DNA from: Echinicola strongylocentroti
Lineage (GTDB): Bacteria > Bacteroidota > Bacteroidia > Cytophagales > Cyclobacteriaceae
Reading direction: 5' to 3'
Assembly: GCF_003260975.1 (NCBI RefSeq)
Contig: NZ_CP030041.1
Span: forward strand, 4,653,501-4,717,500
Length of the DNA stretch: 64,000 nucleotides
A model generated the notes under the pieces. That model did not search any database, was not told the origin of the DNA, and saw nothing but the letters and a program-made list of their open reading frames with translations. The position numbers and the translations under genes were made by a program. Shown here piece by piece: positions 34,455 to 45,093 of this stretch; positions within the stretch are counted from its first letter, which is position 1, and the number at the start of each line of letters is the position of its first letter.

Positions 34455-35252
34455 TTATTTCTCTATTTTTCCATAGGAAGCCAATACCCCTTTGACCATG
34501 GCGGCGCTGAAGCCGTGGTGTTCCATTTCATTGAGGCCAACGATGGTGCAGCCCTTTGGGGTGGTGACTTTATCGATGGCTGCTTCTGGGTGGATGCCCT
34601 TTTTGATGATGAGCTCAGCGGCACCTTTGACGGTTTGGTTGACGATGGTGTTGGCGGTTTTGGCATCGAAGCCTATCTGGATTCCACCTTGGGTCATGGC
34701 CCGCATAAATCGAAGTACATAGGCTATCCCACAAGCTCCCAAAACAGTAGCCGCCTCCATCAGGTGTTCCTCGATGACAATCGAAATACCAATGCTGTCA
34801 AAGAGCTCCTTGATGGTTTGCTCTGTCGCTGGAGTGCCATTTTTGCCACAGATGCAGGTGATGGACTCTTGGATATCCGCGGCGATATTGGGCATGGCAC
34901 GGTATATGGCCATATCTGCTGGCAAGAGCTGGTACATTTCCTCCAAGGTCACTCCTGTAGCCAATGAAACGATGGTTTGTTTGTCAGCAGTGATCGAAGG
35001 TGCTATTTCTTTTAGAATTAGCGGGATATTATAAGGCTTCACCCCAAGGATGATCAAGTCAGCATCTCTGGCCGCGGACATGTTGTCAGCTGAAACGGTC
35101 ACCCCAAGTGGTTGAAGATAGTCAAGGTTTTCAGGGTGCCTTTTGGTTACGATGAGGTTTTTTGCATCAAACCCTTCTGTCCCCAGCAACCCATTGACGA
35201 TGGAGAGGCCAAGGTTTCCGCATCCGATTATGGCGATTTTTAAGTTTTTCAT
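34455..35252 (-). CDS. proC: Pyrroline-5-carboxylate reductase
   Basis: The 265-residue enzyme makes proline from pyrroline-5-carboxylate with NAD(P)H. The Rossmann motif is IAIIGCGNLGLSIVNGLLG. Further marks are ILGVKPYNIPLILKEI, SLATGVTLEEM, YRAMPNIAADIQES and the C-terminal dimer and active-site segment DKVTTPKGCTIVGLNEME. The length is typical. It is a single gene, with the terminator at 34397 downstream and a short repeat region upstream. Confidence 0.93.
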   Translation of the reverse strand: MKNLKIAIIGCGNLGLSIVNGLLGTEGFDAKNLIVTKRHPENLDYLQPLGVTVSADNMSAARDADLIILGVKPYNIPLILKEIAPSITADKQTIVSLATGVTLEEMYQLLPADMAIYRAMPNIAADIQESITCICGKNGTPATEQTIKELFDSIGISIVIEEHLMEAATVLGACGIAYVLRFMRAMTQGGIQIGFDAKTANTIVNQTVKGAAELIIKKGIHPEAAIDKVTTPKGCTIVGLNEMEHHGFSAAMVKGVLASYGKIEK

Positions 35253-35345
35253 TTGGTGAATTACAGATTCTGTAAATGGTACTTTTGTGCGTGTAAAAAT
35301 AAACCAATCATTTGGATGATTATTAGTTGGTGTTGAAAAATATTT

Positions 35346-35427
35346 TGATTATACGCTTTCTTGCCGGCAGATTTTATTTCTCGCAGAACGCACAGAACCC
35401 CCAGAATGAAATACGGCTTTTCTGACA
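35346..35427. repeat. Short intergenic repeat, CGCAGAACGCACAGAAC type, copy 2
   Basis: It matches the copy at 32222 (TTTCTTGCCGGCAGATTTTA, CGCAGAACGCACAGAAC, CCCAGAATGAAATACGG) but is cut short before the TTTCTGTGAT part. It lies between proC and valS. Confidence 0.6.
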
Positions 35428-35540
35428 ATGTAATAAATGAAAAATGCTCCATGCTCCCTTCGACTAGCAAAGGGAACATGGGGCATGAATTTGCCTTATT
35501 ATTATGTCAATAATTAACCCGATTTTGAAGCAATTTCGGG

Positions 35541-38174
35541 TTAAACCAACTTGGCCAAGCTTTCTTCCAAGGCCTTGATTTTGGCTTCGGCATCGGCTTG
35601 TTTTTTCTTTTCATTTTCGACCACTTGGGCAGGAGCGTTGTTGACAAATCGCTCATTGCTCAGTTTTTTGGATACTGAATTTAGGAAGCCTTTGGTATAT
35701 TCCAGTTCTTTCTGGATGTTCTCCTTTTCGGCTTCCACGTCGATTTGCTCATTCAGTGGAATAAAGAATTCATCTGATTTTACCACAAAACTCAGCGCAC
35801 CTTCCACTTTTGCCGCAAAGTCCACTTTGCTAAGGTTGGCCAGTTTTTTAAGAATAGCCTCAAAGGAAGTGTAGATCTCCTGGTTTTGCGTATTGATGGT
35901 GAGGTCAAAGGCTTCTTTAGGTGAGATGCCTTTGGAAGCACGGATGTTCCTCACTTGGGAAACTACTTCAAATACCTGAGCGGCATCGTTGATCAGCTTT
36001 TCATCATAGGCAGCTTTGGTAGGCCAAGAAGACACGATCAATGCATCTTTGACATCCCTGCCTTTTACTTGGTGCCACAGCTCTTCGGTAATGAATGGCA
36101 TAAACGGATGCAATACCTTCATAATGGCCTCAAAGTAGCCCAAGGTCTTTTCGTAGGTCTCCAGATCAATTGGTTTTTGATACTCGGGCTTGATCATTTC
36201 GAGGTACCACGAGCAGAAGTCATCCCATACCAGCTTGTAGGTGCTCATCAGTGCATCAGAAATTCGGAACTTGCTGAAATGGTCTTCGATTTCTTCCAAT
36301 GCTTGGTCAAACCTGCTTTCAAACCACTTGATGGCTGTATGGTTATGGTGCTCCAGGATATTGGAATCCACTTCCCAACCTTTGATCAAGCGGAAGGCGT
36401 TCCAGATTTTATTGGAAAAATTCCTGCCCTGCTCTACGAGTTTCTCGTCGAAAGGAAGATCGTTTCCGGCAGGCGAACTGAAGAGCATGCCTGTGCGCAC
36501 GCCATCAGCACCGTAGTTTTTGATCAGCTCCAATGGATCCGGAGAGTTGCCCAGTGATTTGGACATTTTTCTGCCCTGCTTGTCCCTTACGATACCGGTG
36601 AGGTAGACATTTCGGAAGGGCTTTTCTCCCATGTATTCGTATCCTGCGATGATCATTCTGGCCACCCAGAAAAACAAAATCTCTGGGGCAGTGACCAAGT
36701 CATTGGTAGGATAGTAGTATTTAAGTTCTTCGTTCTTTTCACCTGTGGTAAATACATCGGTGTCAAAGACAGAAATAGGCCATAGCCAAGAGGAAAACCA
36801 CGTGTCCAGGACGTCTTCGTCTTGGGTGAGGTCGCTTAAGCTATAGTTTTCATTGTATTTTTCGTTGGCGATTTCCAGTGCTTCTTCAGCAGTTTTGGCC
36901 ACGACATATTCACCGTTTGGAAGGTAGAAGGCGGGGATTTGGTGGCCCCACCAGAGTTGGCGGGAGATACACCAGTCCCGCACATTGTCCATCCAGCTGC
37001 GGTACATGTTTTTGAATTTTGGCGGATAAAGCTGAATGATATCGTCCATTACGGCCTTCAGTGCCGGCTTGGTGATGTCTTCCATTTTTAGGAACCACTG
37101 TAGCGAAAGCTTCGGCTCGATTACTGCATCCGTTCGCTCCGAATGGCCCACATTGGAAGTGTATTCTTCTTCTTTTTGTAATTGGTCGGCCTCTTTTAGG
37201 AGCTTGGCGATTTTCTTTCTGGCTATGAAGCGGTCTTCACCGACGAGGATTTGCGCCTTATCGTTCAACGTACCGTCATCATTGATGATGTCGATTACTG
37301 CCAGTTTATGGCGCAGGCCAATTTCATAATCGTTTACATCGTGGGCAGGGGTCACTTTCAGGCATCCTGTACCAAACTCCATATCTACATAATCATCCTC
37401 TACGATCGGAATGGCCCGGTTGATCAAGGGAATCAGGGCTTTTTTTCCTTTGAGATGGGCGAAGCGCTGGTCATTAGGGTTGATGCAGATCGCTACATCT
37501 GCCATGATGGTTTCTGGGCGTGTGGTGGCGATGGTCAGGTATTCACCTTCACTGCCTTCGATTTTGTAGTTGATATAATACAGCTTGGACTGGACTTCCT
37601 TGAAGATCACCTCATCATCGGATAGGGCTGTTTTGCCTTGCGGATCCCAGTTGACCATACGGATGCCACGGTAGATTTTGCCTTTGTTGTGGAGGTCCAC
37701 AAAAACGCTGGTTACTGCATCGCTCAGTCCTGCATCCATCGTGAACTTGGTGCGGTCCCAGTCACAGGAGGCGCCCAGTTTCTTCAGCTGCTCTAGGATG
37801 ATGCCACCGTATTTTTCTTTCCATTCCCAGGCATGGGTGAGGAAGTCTTCTCGTGAAATGGATTTTTTGTCTATGCCTTTTTCCTTCAACAGCGCCACGA
37901 CCTTTGCCTCGGTGGCAATGGAAGCATGATCTGTACCGGGTACCCAGCAGGCGTTTTTGCCTTCCATGCGTGCCTTTCTCACCAATACATCCTGAATGGT
38001 GTTGTTCAGCATGTGTCCCATGTGCAGCACTCCTGTCACATTGGGCGGAGGGATGACGATGGAATAGGGCTCTTTGTTATAATCTACTGTCGAGCTGAAT
38101 AACTTATTTTCCATCCAGAATTCATACCATTTGGACTCGGCTTCTGCTGGATTATATTTTGTTGAAAGGGACAT
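35541..38174 (-). CDS. valS: Valyl-tRNA synthetase
   Basis: The ~877-residue class I synthetase has the HIGH motif in [16 protein letters not shown] and the KMSKS motif in [17 protein letters not shown]. The editing domain shows [13 protein letters not shown] and [12 protein letters not shown]-terminal coiled coil ends the protein ([21 protein letters not shown]). I set the start at [16 protein letters not shown] (38174); an ATG two codons earlier is possible. On the minus strand a -7-like box TATTTTTG lies at 38225-38218. A TTAACCCG/CGGGTTAA stem overlaps the stop codon. Confidence 0.96.
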   Translation of the reverse strand: MSLSTKYNPAEAESKWYEFWMENKLFSSTVDYNKEPYSIVIPPPNVTGVLHMGHMLNNTIQDVLVRKARMEGKNACWVPGTDHASIATEAKVVALLKEKGIDKKSISREDFLTHAWEWKEKYGGIILEQLKKLGASCDWDRTKFTMDAGLSDAVTSVFVDLHNKGKIYRGIRMVNWDPQGKTALSDDEVIFKEVQSKLYYINYKIEGSEGEYLTIATTRPETIMADVAICINPNDQRFAHLKGKKALIPLINRAIPIVEDDYVDMEFGTGCLKVTPAHDVNDYEIGLRHKLAVIDIINDDGTLNDKAQILVGEDRFIARKKIAKLLKEADQLQKEEEYTSNVGHSERTDAVIEPKLSLQWFLKMEDITKPALKAVMDDIIQLYPPKFKNMYRSWMDNVRDWCISRQLWWGHQIPAFYLPNGEYVVAKTAEEALEIANEKYNENYSLSDLTQDEDVLDTWFSSWLWPISVFDTDVFTTGEKNEELKYYYPTNDLVTAPEILFFWVARMIIAGYEYMGEKPFRNVYLTGIVRDKQGRKMSKSLGNSPDPLELIKNYGADGVRTGMLFSSPAGNDLPFDEKLVEQGRNFSNKIWNAFRLIKGWEVDSNILEHHNHTAIKWFESRFDQALEEIEDHFSKFRISDALMSTYKLVWDDFCSWYLEMIKPEYQKPIDLETYEKTLGYFEAIMKVLHPFMPFITEELWHQVKGRDVKDALIVSSWPTKAAYDEKLINDAAQVFEVVSQVRNIRASKGISPKEAFDLTINTQNQEIYTSFEAILKKLANLSKVDFAAKVEGALSFVVKSDEFFIPLNEQIDVEAEKENIQKELEYTKGFLNSVSKKLSNERFVNNAPAQVVENEKKKQADAEAKIKALEESLAKLV

Positions 38175-38321
38175 AGTCAATTTTAGTGTTGTCGCAATAT
38201 GAATCTATCTCAGAGCGCAAAAATAATAGAAATATCTCTCATGACCTTAAAATCTGAATAATTAAGGTCACCTACAGCCAGAAGTAAACCTGAAAATTAA
38301 CATGGAGTTTGCAGAATTTGG

Positions 38322-39388
38322 TTATTCGCTTTCTTTCCAGTTGATTTTATTGCTCACGGAACGCACAGCACAGGGCGAACGCATTTAAAAAAGTATCCCA
38401 GCTTGAATATATATCTGCCGTTCCTATGGGCTAAAAATGAGTGGATCTGGCTTGTCCCCTGTACGAGCTAACTCATTTTCTTAACACCCTCATCAACTGT
38501 CCCAAAACCGAATGCTCCAACGGTCGAATAATGGACTCACATCGAAGCGACTGATTTTGTCCGCCGCGGCGGATCAGTCCGCAATAGATAGGCTAATGCA
38601 TATTCCGGGCAATGTCGTTTAGTTAGTGTGTATCTGGAAATATTGGTTTAATTATTTTTCTTGCTAAATTCTAAGATAGTTTTCATCTCTTTACCTTTGT
38701 TACTTTTTTGCTGCAGGTCAAAAAAGTAACCAAAAAACCCCGCCGCTGTGCATCTATTGGTCTAAAATTAAAACCTTCCCTCATGCAGGCAAACTCCTCC
38801 TTTTTAGCTGCCAACATTCTTTTTGGCCAGTATTTCGTCAAACAAGCCTGCCTTCTTGCCCACCCGCTTTTTAATTTCTTAACGCCCAATACCTGCAAGG
38901 CGGATCCATTTTATACATGTTTAAAAAGACGATGGATTAAAACCATAATTCTCTCAATGGACGATCCGTATTGGGAAATCTTCTTAACTAAACGATATTG
39001 ATATTCCGGGTTAAACTCATCTAAATCATTCTCCCCACCTGGGCAGACAGATGCGATGCTTTATTCGTCCTCTAAACCAACTGATGTCCTTGCTCTTTTC
39101 AGCATTTTCTGCGATAGGCTGTTGCTATTTTATTGTACAAACATGGAGAAAGTGCCAGCGGCACGATGGATTTAGTAACCTGCGGATTCATCCGCTGGAT
39201 GTTAAGGCCTCCTCTACCTCCAGAAGGAGTGCCAGCGGCACGGATGATAGCTGCCCTACACGAAATTAATGTTAAATGCGTTTGCCCTGACGCACAGCAC
39301 TCCCCGAATGAAATAAGGTTTTTCTGGGATTTCCGGGGTTTCTGTGAGAGCCTCTTTCCCATTTCTGTGATTACCGGTGTCATTGCGG
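38322..39388. repeat. Short intergenic repeat copy 3, split by transposon copy 3
   Basis: The left part (38322-38370: TTATTCGCTTTCTTTCCAG through GGAACGCACAGCA) and the right part (39290-39388: ACGCACAGCACTCCCCGAAT through GGTGTCATTGCGG) join into one copy of the unit seen intact at 32222-32363. The ~919 bp element sits exactly inside it, with ACGCACAGCA duplicated. Confidence 0.75.
38371..39289. mobile_element. ~915 bp non-autonomous transposon-like element, copy 3
   Basis: Ends are CAGGGCGAACGCATTTAA and TTAAATGCGTTTGCCCTG, an 18 bp inverted repeat with one mismatch. A perfect 10 bp duplication ACGCACAGCA flanks it (38361-38370 and 39290-39299). Internal order matches copies 1, 2 and 4: MITE-like arm, TTACTTTTTTG stem-loop, GGATCC-containing middle part and two GTGCCAGCGGCAC palindromes. 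Small insertions and deletions between copies break any long frame, so I annotate no gene. Confidence 0.87.
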
Positions 39389-39473
39389 GTATAGATATTG
39401 CACAATTTGCCAAAATTGGGCAAATCTTCTTGGAGCCAATCGTCCCATAAGTTTTTTTATACATGGATAGTGT

Positions 39474-39481
39474 TAATTTTG
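39474..39481 (+). promoter_or_regulatory. Putative -7 promoter box for fumarylacetoacetase
   Basis: TAATTTTG fits TAnnTTTG, and the triplet 19 bases upstream is TTT in place of TTG. It lies about 115 bp before the gene start. Confidence 0.4.
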
Positions 39482-39594
39482 TAAGAACCAGCAAGTATTC
39501 TGACAAAGCCAAACCAGTTAAAACGCGCCCTCCCTGAAAGAGGAAAGGTTGGTTTGGGCTGCAAGGTAACTTTTGACCATACCCTAATCACCGA

Positions 39595-40878
39595 ATGCAA
39601 ATGAAAGAGCAGAAAGTAAAGGCATTGAAAAGCTGGGTGCAAATCCCAAAAAATTCAGATTTTACTATTTATAATTTGCCCTTTGGCATTTTTAAAAACA
39701 AAAGACTTTCCCCCAGAATAGGTATGGCCATTGGGGACAAGATTGTGGATCTACACATTCTTCATCAAGAAGGTTTCTTTTCGTCCATGCACTTAGCAGA
39801 CGATACGTTTTTACAGGATAGTCTCAATGGATTTATCGCGTTGGGAAAACCCATTACCCGCAAAGTCCGGGAGGTGGTACAGCAGTTATTGTTGGAGGAT
39901 AATTCAGCACTGAAAGATCATCGAGCCCGCGGTAAAGTAATGGTCAACCGTAAAGAAGCCGTGATGCTAATGCCGGTGAAAGTGGGGGATTATACGGATT
40001 TCTATAGTAGTAAGGAGCATGCTACCAATGTGGGGACCATGTTTCGCGATCCAGAAAATGCCCTGATGCCCAATTGGAAACACTTACCAGTGGGCTACCA
40101 CGGAAGAGCCTCCTCCATCGTTCCTTCAGGTACTCCGATCCATCGTCCAAAAGGACAGTTCAAAGACCCCGATGCCGACAGGCCTTCCTTTGGGCCGAGT
40201 AAGTGCTTGGATTTTGAGTTGGAAGTAGCTTTTATCACTGGGAAAAACACCAAAATGGGGGAGCGCATCAAGACCGAAGAGGCCGAAGATAGTATCTTTG
40301 GTTTAGTGCTTTTTAATGACTGGTCGGCAAGGGACATTCAGGCATGGGAATATGTGCCCCTGGGGCCGTTTTTGGGCAAAAGTTTTGCCTCCAGCGTTTC
40401 TCCTTGGGTGGTGACCATCGAAGCATTAGAGCCATTCAGGACGGGTTCGCCCAGCCCCGAGGAGGATTTGCTACCTTATCTCCAATGCGAAAAGGACCAC
40501 AGCTTCGATATCAATTTGGAAGTTTTTATCCAGCCAAAAGAAGCAAAAGAAACCCAAGTCTGTCGCTCCAATTACAAATACCTTTATTGGAACATCGCCC
40601 AGCAGCTGGCTCACCAGACAGTAAATGGCTGTAATATCAATGTAGGCGATATGTATGCTTCCGGAACGATCTCTGGCCCCACAGAAGACAGCTTTGGATC
40701 GATGTTGGAATTGGCTTGGAAGGGAACAAGGCCATTGCGACTGGATTGTGGAGCGGAGCGTTCGTTTATCGAGGATGGGGATACCGTGAAGATGAGAGGT
40801 TATGCCGAAAAGGACGATGTCAGAGTGGGATTTGGGGAGGTATGTACAGAAGTAATCCCCAGCAATGGTAAGGATTGA
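39595..40878 (+). CDS. fahA: Fumarylacetoacetase
   Basis: The 427-residue enzyme splits fumarylacetoacetate into fumarate and acetoacetate, the last step of tyrosine breakdown. Signatures are DYTDFYSSKEHATNVGTMFR, LPVGYHGRASSIVPSGTPI, LDFELEVAFITGKN, LFNDWSARDIQAWEYVPLG and GDMYASGTISGP. Metal and catalytic acidic residues lie in the FELEV and NDWSARD blocks. A second in-frame ATG two codons in (MKEQKVKAL) is an alternative start. The other tyrosine-degradation genes are not in the window. A strong terminator follows. Confidence 0.95.
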   Translation: MQMKEQKVKALKSWVQIPKNSDFTIYNLPFGIFKNKRLSPRIGMAIGDKIVDLHILHQEGFFSSMHLADDTFLQDSLNGFIALGKPITRKVREVVQQLLLEDNSALKDHRARGKVMVNRKEAVMLMPVKVGDYTDFYSSKEHATNVGTMFRDPENALMPNWKHLPVGYHGRASSIVPSGTPIHRPKGQFKDPDADRPSFGPSKCLDFELEVAFITGKNTKMGERIKTEEAEDSIFGLVLFNDWSARDIQAWEYVPLGPFLGKSFASSVSPWVVTIEALEPFRTGSPSPEEDLLPYLQCEKDHSFDINLEVFIQPKEAKETQVCRSNYKYLYWNIAQQLAHQTVNGCNINVGDMYASGTISGPTEDSFGSMLELAWKGTRPLRLDCGAERSFIEDGDTVKMRGYAEKDDVRVGFGEVCTEVIPSNGKD

Positions 40879-40893
40879 CCTAAGGTTTAATTA

Positions 40894-40925
40894 AAAAAGC
40901 AATCCGAACGGTCGGATTGCTTTTT
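40894..40925. terminator. Intrinsic terminator after fumarylacetoacetase
   Basis: AAAAAGCAATCCGA pairs with TCGGATTGCTTTTT around a four-base loop. It separates the gene from the convergent phosphatase gene and can work in both directions. Confidence 0.9.
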
Positions 40926-40966
40926 GAAAATATAGACTGATGATTCTTTAGGTTGTTTTTACGCTG

Positions 40967-41785
40967 TTATTTTTTGCTCAGGTATTTTTTTCTAAGCTGT
41001 TTTTTCTCCTTTTTTCCAATGCCCAGTTCTTCTTCCAGCATGGTGTCCACATCACCGTATTTCTCACGGATACCATCCCAAGCAGCTTCCAAATAAGGAG
41101 CTTTGACCCCCATCATGTATGCTGCACGTTCTTCTGGAATGCCGTACATTTTCAGTTTGGAATGATCGATTTTACCTACCGCTTCATTGGAGCGAAGGTA
41201 ATCGGCCATGATGGTGTCCCAGTCAGCTCCCAGCGTGTGCAAGATCAGTGAGGAGGCAAATCCCGTACGGTCCTTACCGGCACTGCAATGGAAGAGCACA
41301 ACCTCATCCTTTTCCAAGAGGTGATCAAACAAGGGCTTAAAGTCTGTGATATTATCCACAAATCCTTTGTTGGCAGCGATCATCAAGCTGTCCACTTGGT
41401 CAGTGGAAAAGCTAGGTCCCGTTAATACTTTCATAAACTGCTGCATGGATTTGGGATCGATATTGCCAATGGGGCTGTTGATCCACTCTGCTCCTAGGGA
41501 AGTAGGGATATCGTCTGGTTCACGCTCGATCTCATAGTCAGACCTAAAGTCAATGACGGTCGTGATGCCGGTTTCTGCCAGCTTTTCTTTGTCCTCTTCA
41601 GGCAAGCTGGTGAAGCTCCCCGACCGATAGATCAGGTGGTCTTTGAGGGTTTTTCCGTTTGTGGTTTCTATGCCTCCGAGTTCGCGGAAGTTAGGACTTG
41701 CCTCCAGTCCCAGGTTTTTCTGGGCATGTGCCGAAAAGGAAGCCAATAGGGCTGTGGTTGCGATGATTGCTTTTACTAATTTCAT
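40967..41785 (-). CDS. Exported tyrosine-phosphatase-superfamily enzyme
   Basis: The ~272-residue protein has a signal peptide (LVKAIIATTALLASFSAHAQ). It shows the Y_phosphatase3-type layout: SPNFRELGGIETTNGKTLK, LIYRSGSF, TTVIDFRSDYEIEREPD, then the P-loop VVLFHCSAGKDRTGFASSLI with catalytic cysteine and arginine. Family members dephosphorylate phosphotyrosine, phosphoinositides or phytate-like inositol phosphates, and export argues for a nutritional or envelope role. I set the start at the ATG at 41783-41785. It begins 11 bp after the stop of the TonB-dependent receptor gene on the same strand, so they share a transcript. Confidence 0.87.
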   Translation of the reverse strand: MKLVKAIIATTALLASFSAHAQKNLGLEASPNFRELGGIETTNGKTLKDHLIYRSGSFTSLPEEDKEKLAETGITTVIDFRSDYEIEREPDDIPTSLGAEWINSPIGNIDPKSMQQFMKVLTGPSFSTDQVDSLMIAANKGFVDNITDFKPLFDHLLEKDEVVLFHCSAGKDRTGFASSLILHTLGADWDTIMADYLRSNEAVGKIDHSKLKMYGIPEERAAYMMGVKAPYLEAAWDGIREKYGDVDTMLEEELGIGKKEKKQLRKKYLSKK

Positions 41786-41796
41786 AATTAATTGGT

Positions 41797-44655
41797 TTAG
41801 AAGATGATAAATCTGATTCCGGCTTGTCCATTGGTTGCGTACCACTCGCTGGAGATGATACGGTCCTTGTTGTCACCGAGGTATTGGGCATAAGGTTCAT
41901 TGGTCAAGTTCCTGATTTCTGCAAAGGCCTTGATTTTATCCGTGATGGAATAGGCAGCAGAGAAATCTACGGTGAAGTTATTGTCCACATGGACATAAAA
42001 GTCAGGACCAAGGTTTTGGTTGATGGTCTCCACGGATGCTCCTCGGAAGTTTCCTGCCAGTCGTAGCATCAGCCCACTTTTTTCATAAAACAAGGAAGTA
42101 TTGAACAGGTTACTGGATTGGCTAGGCAGCGTGGTGATGTCGGTGGATATGACCGACCCTTCATCATCTAGCCTTGGTACTTCCAGTTCGGAATGGATCC
42201 TGCTGTAATTGACATCCACTCCAAACCCGCTCCAAAAGCCAGGTAATGTGCTGAATCTTTTGGTGATGCCCATTTCGAAGCCTACCAAATAAGCACTTTG
42301 AAGGTTCTTTGGTTGGGAAACAAGGTAACTGGTGCCATCGATGGTTTCGGCCGATAGGTCGGTAAAGATGAAGTCGTCGATGTCCTTATAGAATACCCCA
42401 GCAGTGATCATCCCAATATCTGCAAGGAACCATTCCCCCATCAGGTCAAAATTATTGGAAAAAGTAGGGAGCAATTCGGTATTTCCCCGTGAGATGCGCG
42501 GAATTCCTGTCGAGGTATCGATGCTCTCAGAAGGGCTGAGGCTACCGAAGTTTGGCCGGCTAAATGTCCTAGTAAAAGCGGCACGGAGGTTTACTTGTTC
42601 TTTGGGACTGTATTTTACATGGAACATCGGAAGGAACGCATTGTAGTCGTTGTCCCTAGAGATCGGGTTTACTTCGTCCGTTTCATCATCGTAGGCAAAG
42701 CTGTTCATGGTAAGCTTGGTGAATTCATTTCTAAAACCTCCGATTAGCTGAACTTGGTCCGTGAGGTTATAAGTACCCATGATATAGCCTGCATATACGT
42801 CTTCGGTACCGTTATATTTGGTGGTGGCATTGGAAGCAGGAGAGTAGTTGTTGATGTCGTTTGCTTCCATAAATTCCGGAGAGAAAATCTCGAAGGTCTG
42901 ATCCTGTGGCATTGGCTGGATGGCCAAGTCATCAAACTGTCCATTGAGCTCTTGGAAGAAGGTGCCCGGAGCCGGGAAGTCCATCCGCTGAAATTCACTC
43001 AATGCGCGCAACGGCGCAGCGCCCGGAATTCCCAATAGGGCATTGGGCAGGAATACGAGAGGAGTCTGCTGGGCTTCGTTTTTCTTAAACCTGAATTTGC
43101 CGCCTGCCTTTAGGGTAAATGCTGGATTTACATCCCAAGTGAAGTTCATCTGGGCCACATTGTCCCGATCCCGTTGATCGATCTGATAAATGATCAATTG
43201 CTGCAAAGTCAGCCTATTGGGATCTAGAAAGTCATTTTCATTGGTCAGCTCAGGGTCAAAATTGAGCGGAGTGATCCCTTTGCCATCTGGAGCATCGAAG
43301 GCGTTGTAGACGTGTCCGTCAGCAGAGCGGCCACCAAAATCCCCTTCTAGGTTTTGGTAAAACTGCGCAATGGGCAGGCCTTTTAGGTCACTCGGCATGC
43401 TTGGTGGAGTATCCAGATTATAGTAGCTGTCGTAGGAGGATAATTTCCAGTCCATCTTGAAGTTGGTGCCCAAATGGTGGTCACCGCCTACTTCATAGCC
43501 TTTCAGGTAGGTGCGGTATTCAGATTCCCTGTTACTGTAGCGGTAACGGTTTTCGTCGAATTCATAATACGTTTCATATACAGGACGAATGTCATCAAAT
43601 TGGTCCTGAACGATTCGGGCAAACAGTTTATGGTCAGCGTTGAATTTGTATTCCAGCGCTGCATTGAGTGCAGTGGTGCGGCGGGTTCCAAAGTACCGTT
43701 TGGCGTTCATCGTGTTGATGCTGTACCGCTCAGCAGGGACAGCGCTGTTAAGGTTGTAGTCCAATGCAATTTCGTCAGAAGAGAAATTCCTGTTCCAGAT
43801 GGATGCGGCCAAGATGATCCCAAACTTATCGTTAAAGAAACGGTCGCCATAGACGATGGATGCATTATAGCTTCCGTTTTGGGATTTCTGGTTGTATCCA
43901 CCTGCTGCGCTGACATTAAGTGTCCTGTCTTGGGGTGCTGATCGTGTCACGAAGTTGATGGATCCGCCGATGGCATCACCTTCCATATCAGGAGTGATGG
44001 CCTTGGATAATTGTATGTACTGGATCATCTCGGCGGGAATGGCGTCCAAAAGCGCATTTCTATTGCCGTTAAAGTTGGAACTGGGCAGCCTGGTACCGTT
44101 ATAAAGCGTGGAAGACCACGAATAGGGCGTGCCACGGACACTGACCTGATTGGCTTCACCGTGGTAACGGTTTACACTGGCGGCAGGAAGACGCTGTACG
44201 GCTTCGGCAGCATTTCTGTCCGGCAATTTACCAATGGCATCAGCGGCAATGACATCCATGATGGCCAGTGAATTCTTTTTGATGGAGATGGCCTTTAGCT
44301 GGGAAGGTACCATGGTTCCTTGGATCACGTATTCTTCCAGATCGCCAGAAGCTTCTGTTAGCCGTATATCTCCCAGGGAGTTGGTGCCAGCTTTCAGGTC
44401 GATTTCCTGGGTGAGGGTTTCAAAACCCAAATAACTGACCCTTAAGGTCGCTTTACCTGTGGGGAGGTTGGAGATTTCAAATTTCCCGCTAAGGTCCGTT
44501 GGGGCTCCTTGACTGGTTTCCATCACCAGTACGTTTACGCCAGGAAGGTAGCCCGTCTGATCGGATACACTTCCTGACAAAGATGCCTGACTTTGGGCCA
44601 TGGTGTGGGTGGCCCAGATCAGTAAGGTCAAGAATAATGGTAAATGTTTTTTCAT
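41797..44655 (-). CDS. TonB-dependent outer-membrane receptor with CarboxypepD-like N-domain
   Basis: The 952-residue receptor has a signal peptide (LTLLIWATHTMAQ) and a beta-sandwich domain (SLSGSVSDQTGYLPGVNVLVM). The plug domain carries AIGKLPDRNAAEAVQRLPA and SVRGTPYSWSSTLYNGTRLP. A 22-strand barrel ends in GQAGIRFIIF. The plug motif and length match the TIGR01782-type receptors, not the SusC group. The imported ligand is unknown. The secreted phosphatase gene directly downstream suggests that the ligand is released from a phosphorylated compound. An AraC-family gene upstream on the same strand may control it. Confidence 0.9.
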   Translation of the reverse strand: MKKHLPLFLTLLIWATHTMAQSQASLSGSVSDQTGYLPGVNVLVMETSQGAPTDLSGKFEISNLPTGKATLRVSYLGFETLTQEIDLKAGTNSLGDIRLTEASGDLEEYVIQGTMVPSQLKAISIKKNSLAIMDVIAADAIGKLPDRNAAEAVQRLPAASVNRYHGEANQVSVRGTPYSWSSTLYNGTRLPSSNFNGNRNALLDAIPAEMIQYIQLSKAITPDMEGDAIGGSINFVTRSAPQDRTLNVSAAGGYNQKSQNGSYNASIVYGDRFFNDKFGIILAASIWNRNFSSDEIALDYNLNSAVPAERYSINTMNAKRYFGTRRTTALNAALEYKFNADHKLFARIVQDQFDDIRPVYETYYEFDENRYRYSNRESEYRTYLKGYEVGGDHHLGTNFKMDWKLSSYDSYYNLDTPPSMPSDLKGLPIAQFYQNLEGDFGGRSADGHVYNAFDAPDGKGITPLNFDPELTNENDFLDPNRLTLQQLIIYQIDQRDRDNVAQMNFTWDVNPAFTLKAGGKFRFKKNEAQQTPLVFLPNALLGIPGAAPLRALSEFQRMDFPAPGTFFQELNGQFDDLAIQPMPQDQTFEIFSPEFMEANDINNYSPASNATTKYNGTEDVYAGYIMGTYNLTDQVQLIGGFRNEFTKLTMNSFAYDDETDEVNPISRDNDYNAFLPMFHVKYSPKEQVNLRAAFTRTFSRPNFGSLSPSESIDTSTGIPRISRGNTELLPTFSNNFDLMGEWFLADIGMITAGVFYKDIDDFIFTDLSAETIDGTSYLVSQPKNLQSAYLVGFEMGITKRFSTLPGFWSGFGVDVNYSRIHSELEVPRLDDEGSVISTDITTLPSQSSNLFNTSLFYEKSGLMLRLAGNFRGASVETINQNLGPDFYVHVDNNFTVDFSAAYSITDKIKAFAEIRNLTNEPYAQYLGDNKDRIISSEWYATNGQAGIRFIIF

Positions 44656-45093
44656 GTGCTTAGTGATTTTTCAACAAACCTATAGTTTACAGCTATTGAA
44701 GTCGTCCGTGTAAATTTATCCGTACTATTCCAATGAGAAATGTACTGTAAGTTGTTGGTTTATAGTCTTTTATTCATTGTTAATTAATGATTATGAAAAA
44801 GTGAAGGACGGATAATTTTAGGGTTGAGGGAGATTTTGGTGATTAATTTGAAGGTTTAATAACCTGAGTTTGATCATAAATTGATATCAATACGGGATTG
44901 CTCCCTCCGTCCCCTCGCTCCTCAGTCCCCTCACCCTTCGCCCCTGAGCGAAGCCGAAGGGAGCGAAGCCGAAGGGAGCGAGGGACAATGCAATGAAGCA
45001 ATCTCCTTTTTGGTATACGAGATTGCTTCGTCATGCTTCGATGGCGAGGAATAGAGCTCGATCGAGCATAGGTAAAATGGCTCAGGTAAAGGC
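44656..45093. other. Intergenic region upstream of the TonB receptor with a short tandem repeat
   Basis: The left part, next to the receptor start, is AT-rich and presumably holds its promoter, but I cannot assign boxes. At 44946-44984 the 15 bp unit GAGCGAAGCCGAAGG occurs twice and then in part. I see nothing else in this stretch. The minus-strand frame over it is repeat translation. Confidence 0.55.

Noticed and set aside
44656..44842. Cobalamin riboswitch upstream of the TonB receptor
   Set aside because: No B12-box-like conserved core could be found in this AT-rich stretch, and the receptor is not of BtuB type by its motifs.
44946..44984. CRISPR-like or satellite array
   Set aside because: Only two full 15 bp units occur, with no spacers and no cas genes. 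It is a short local duplication.
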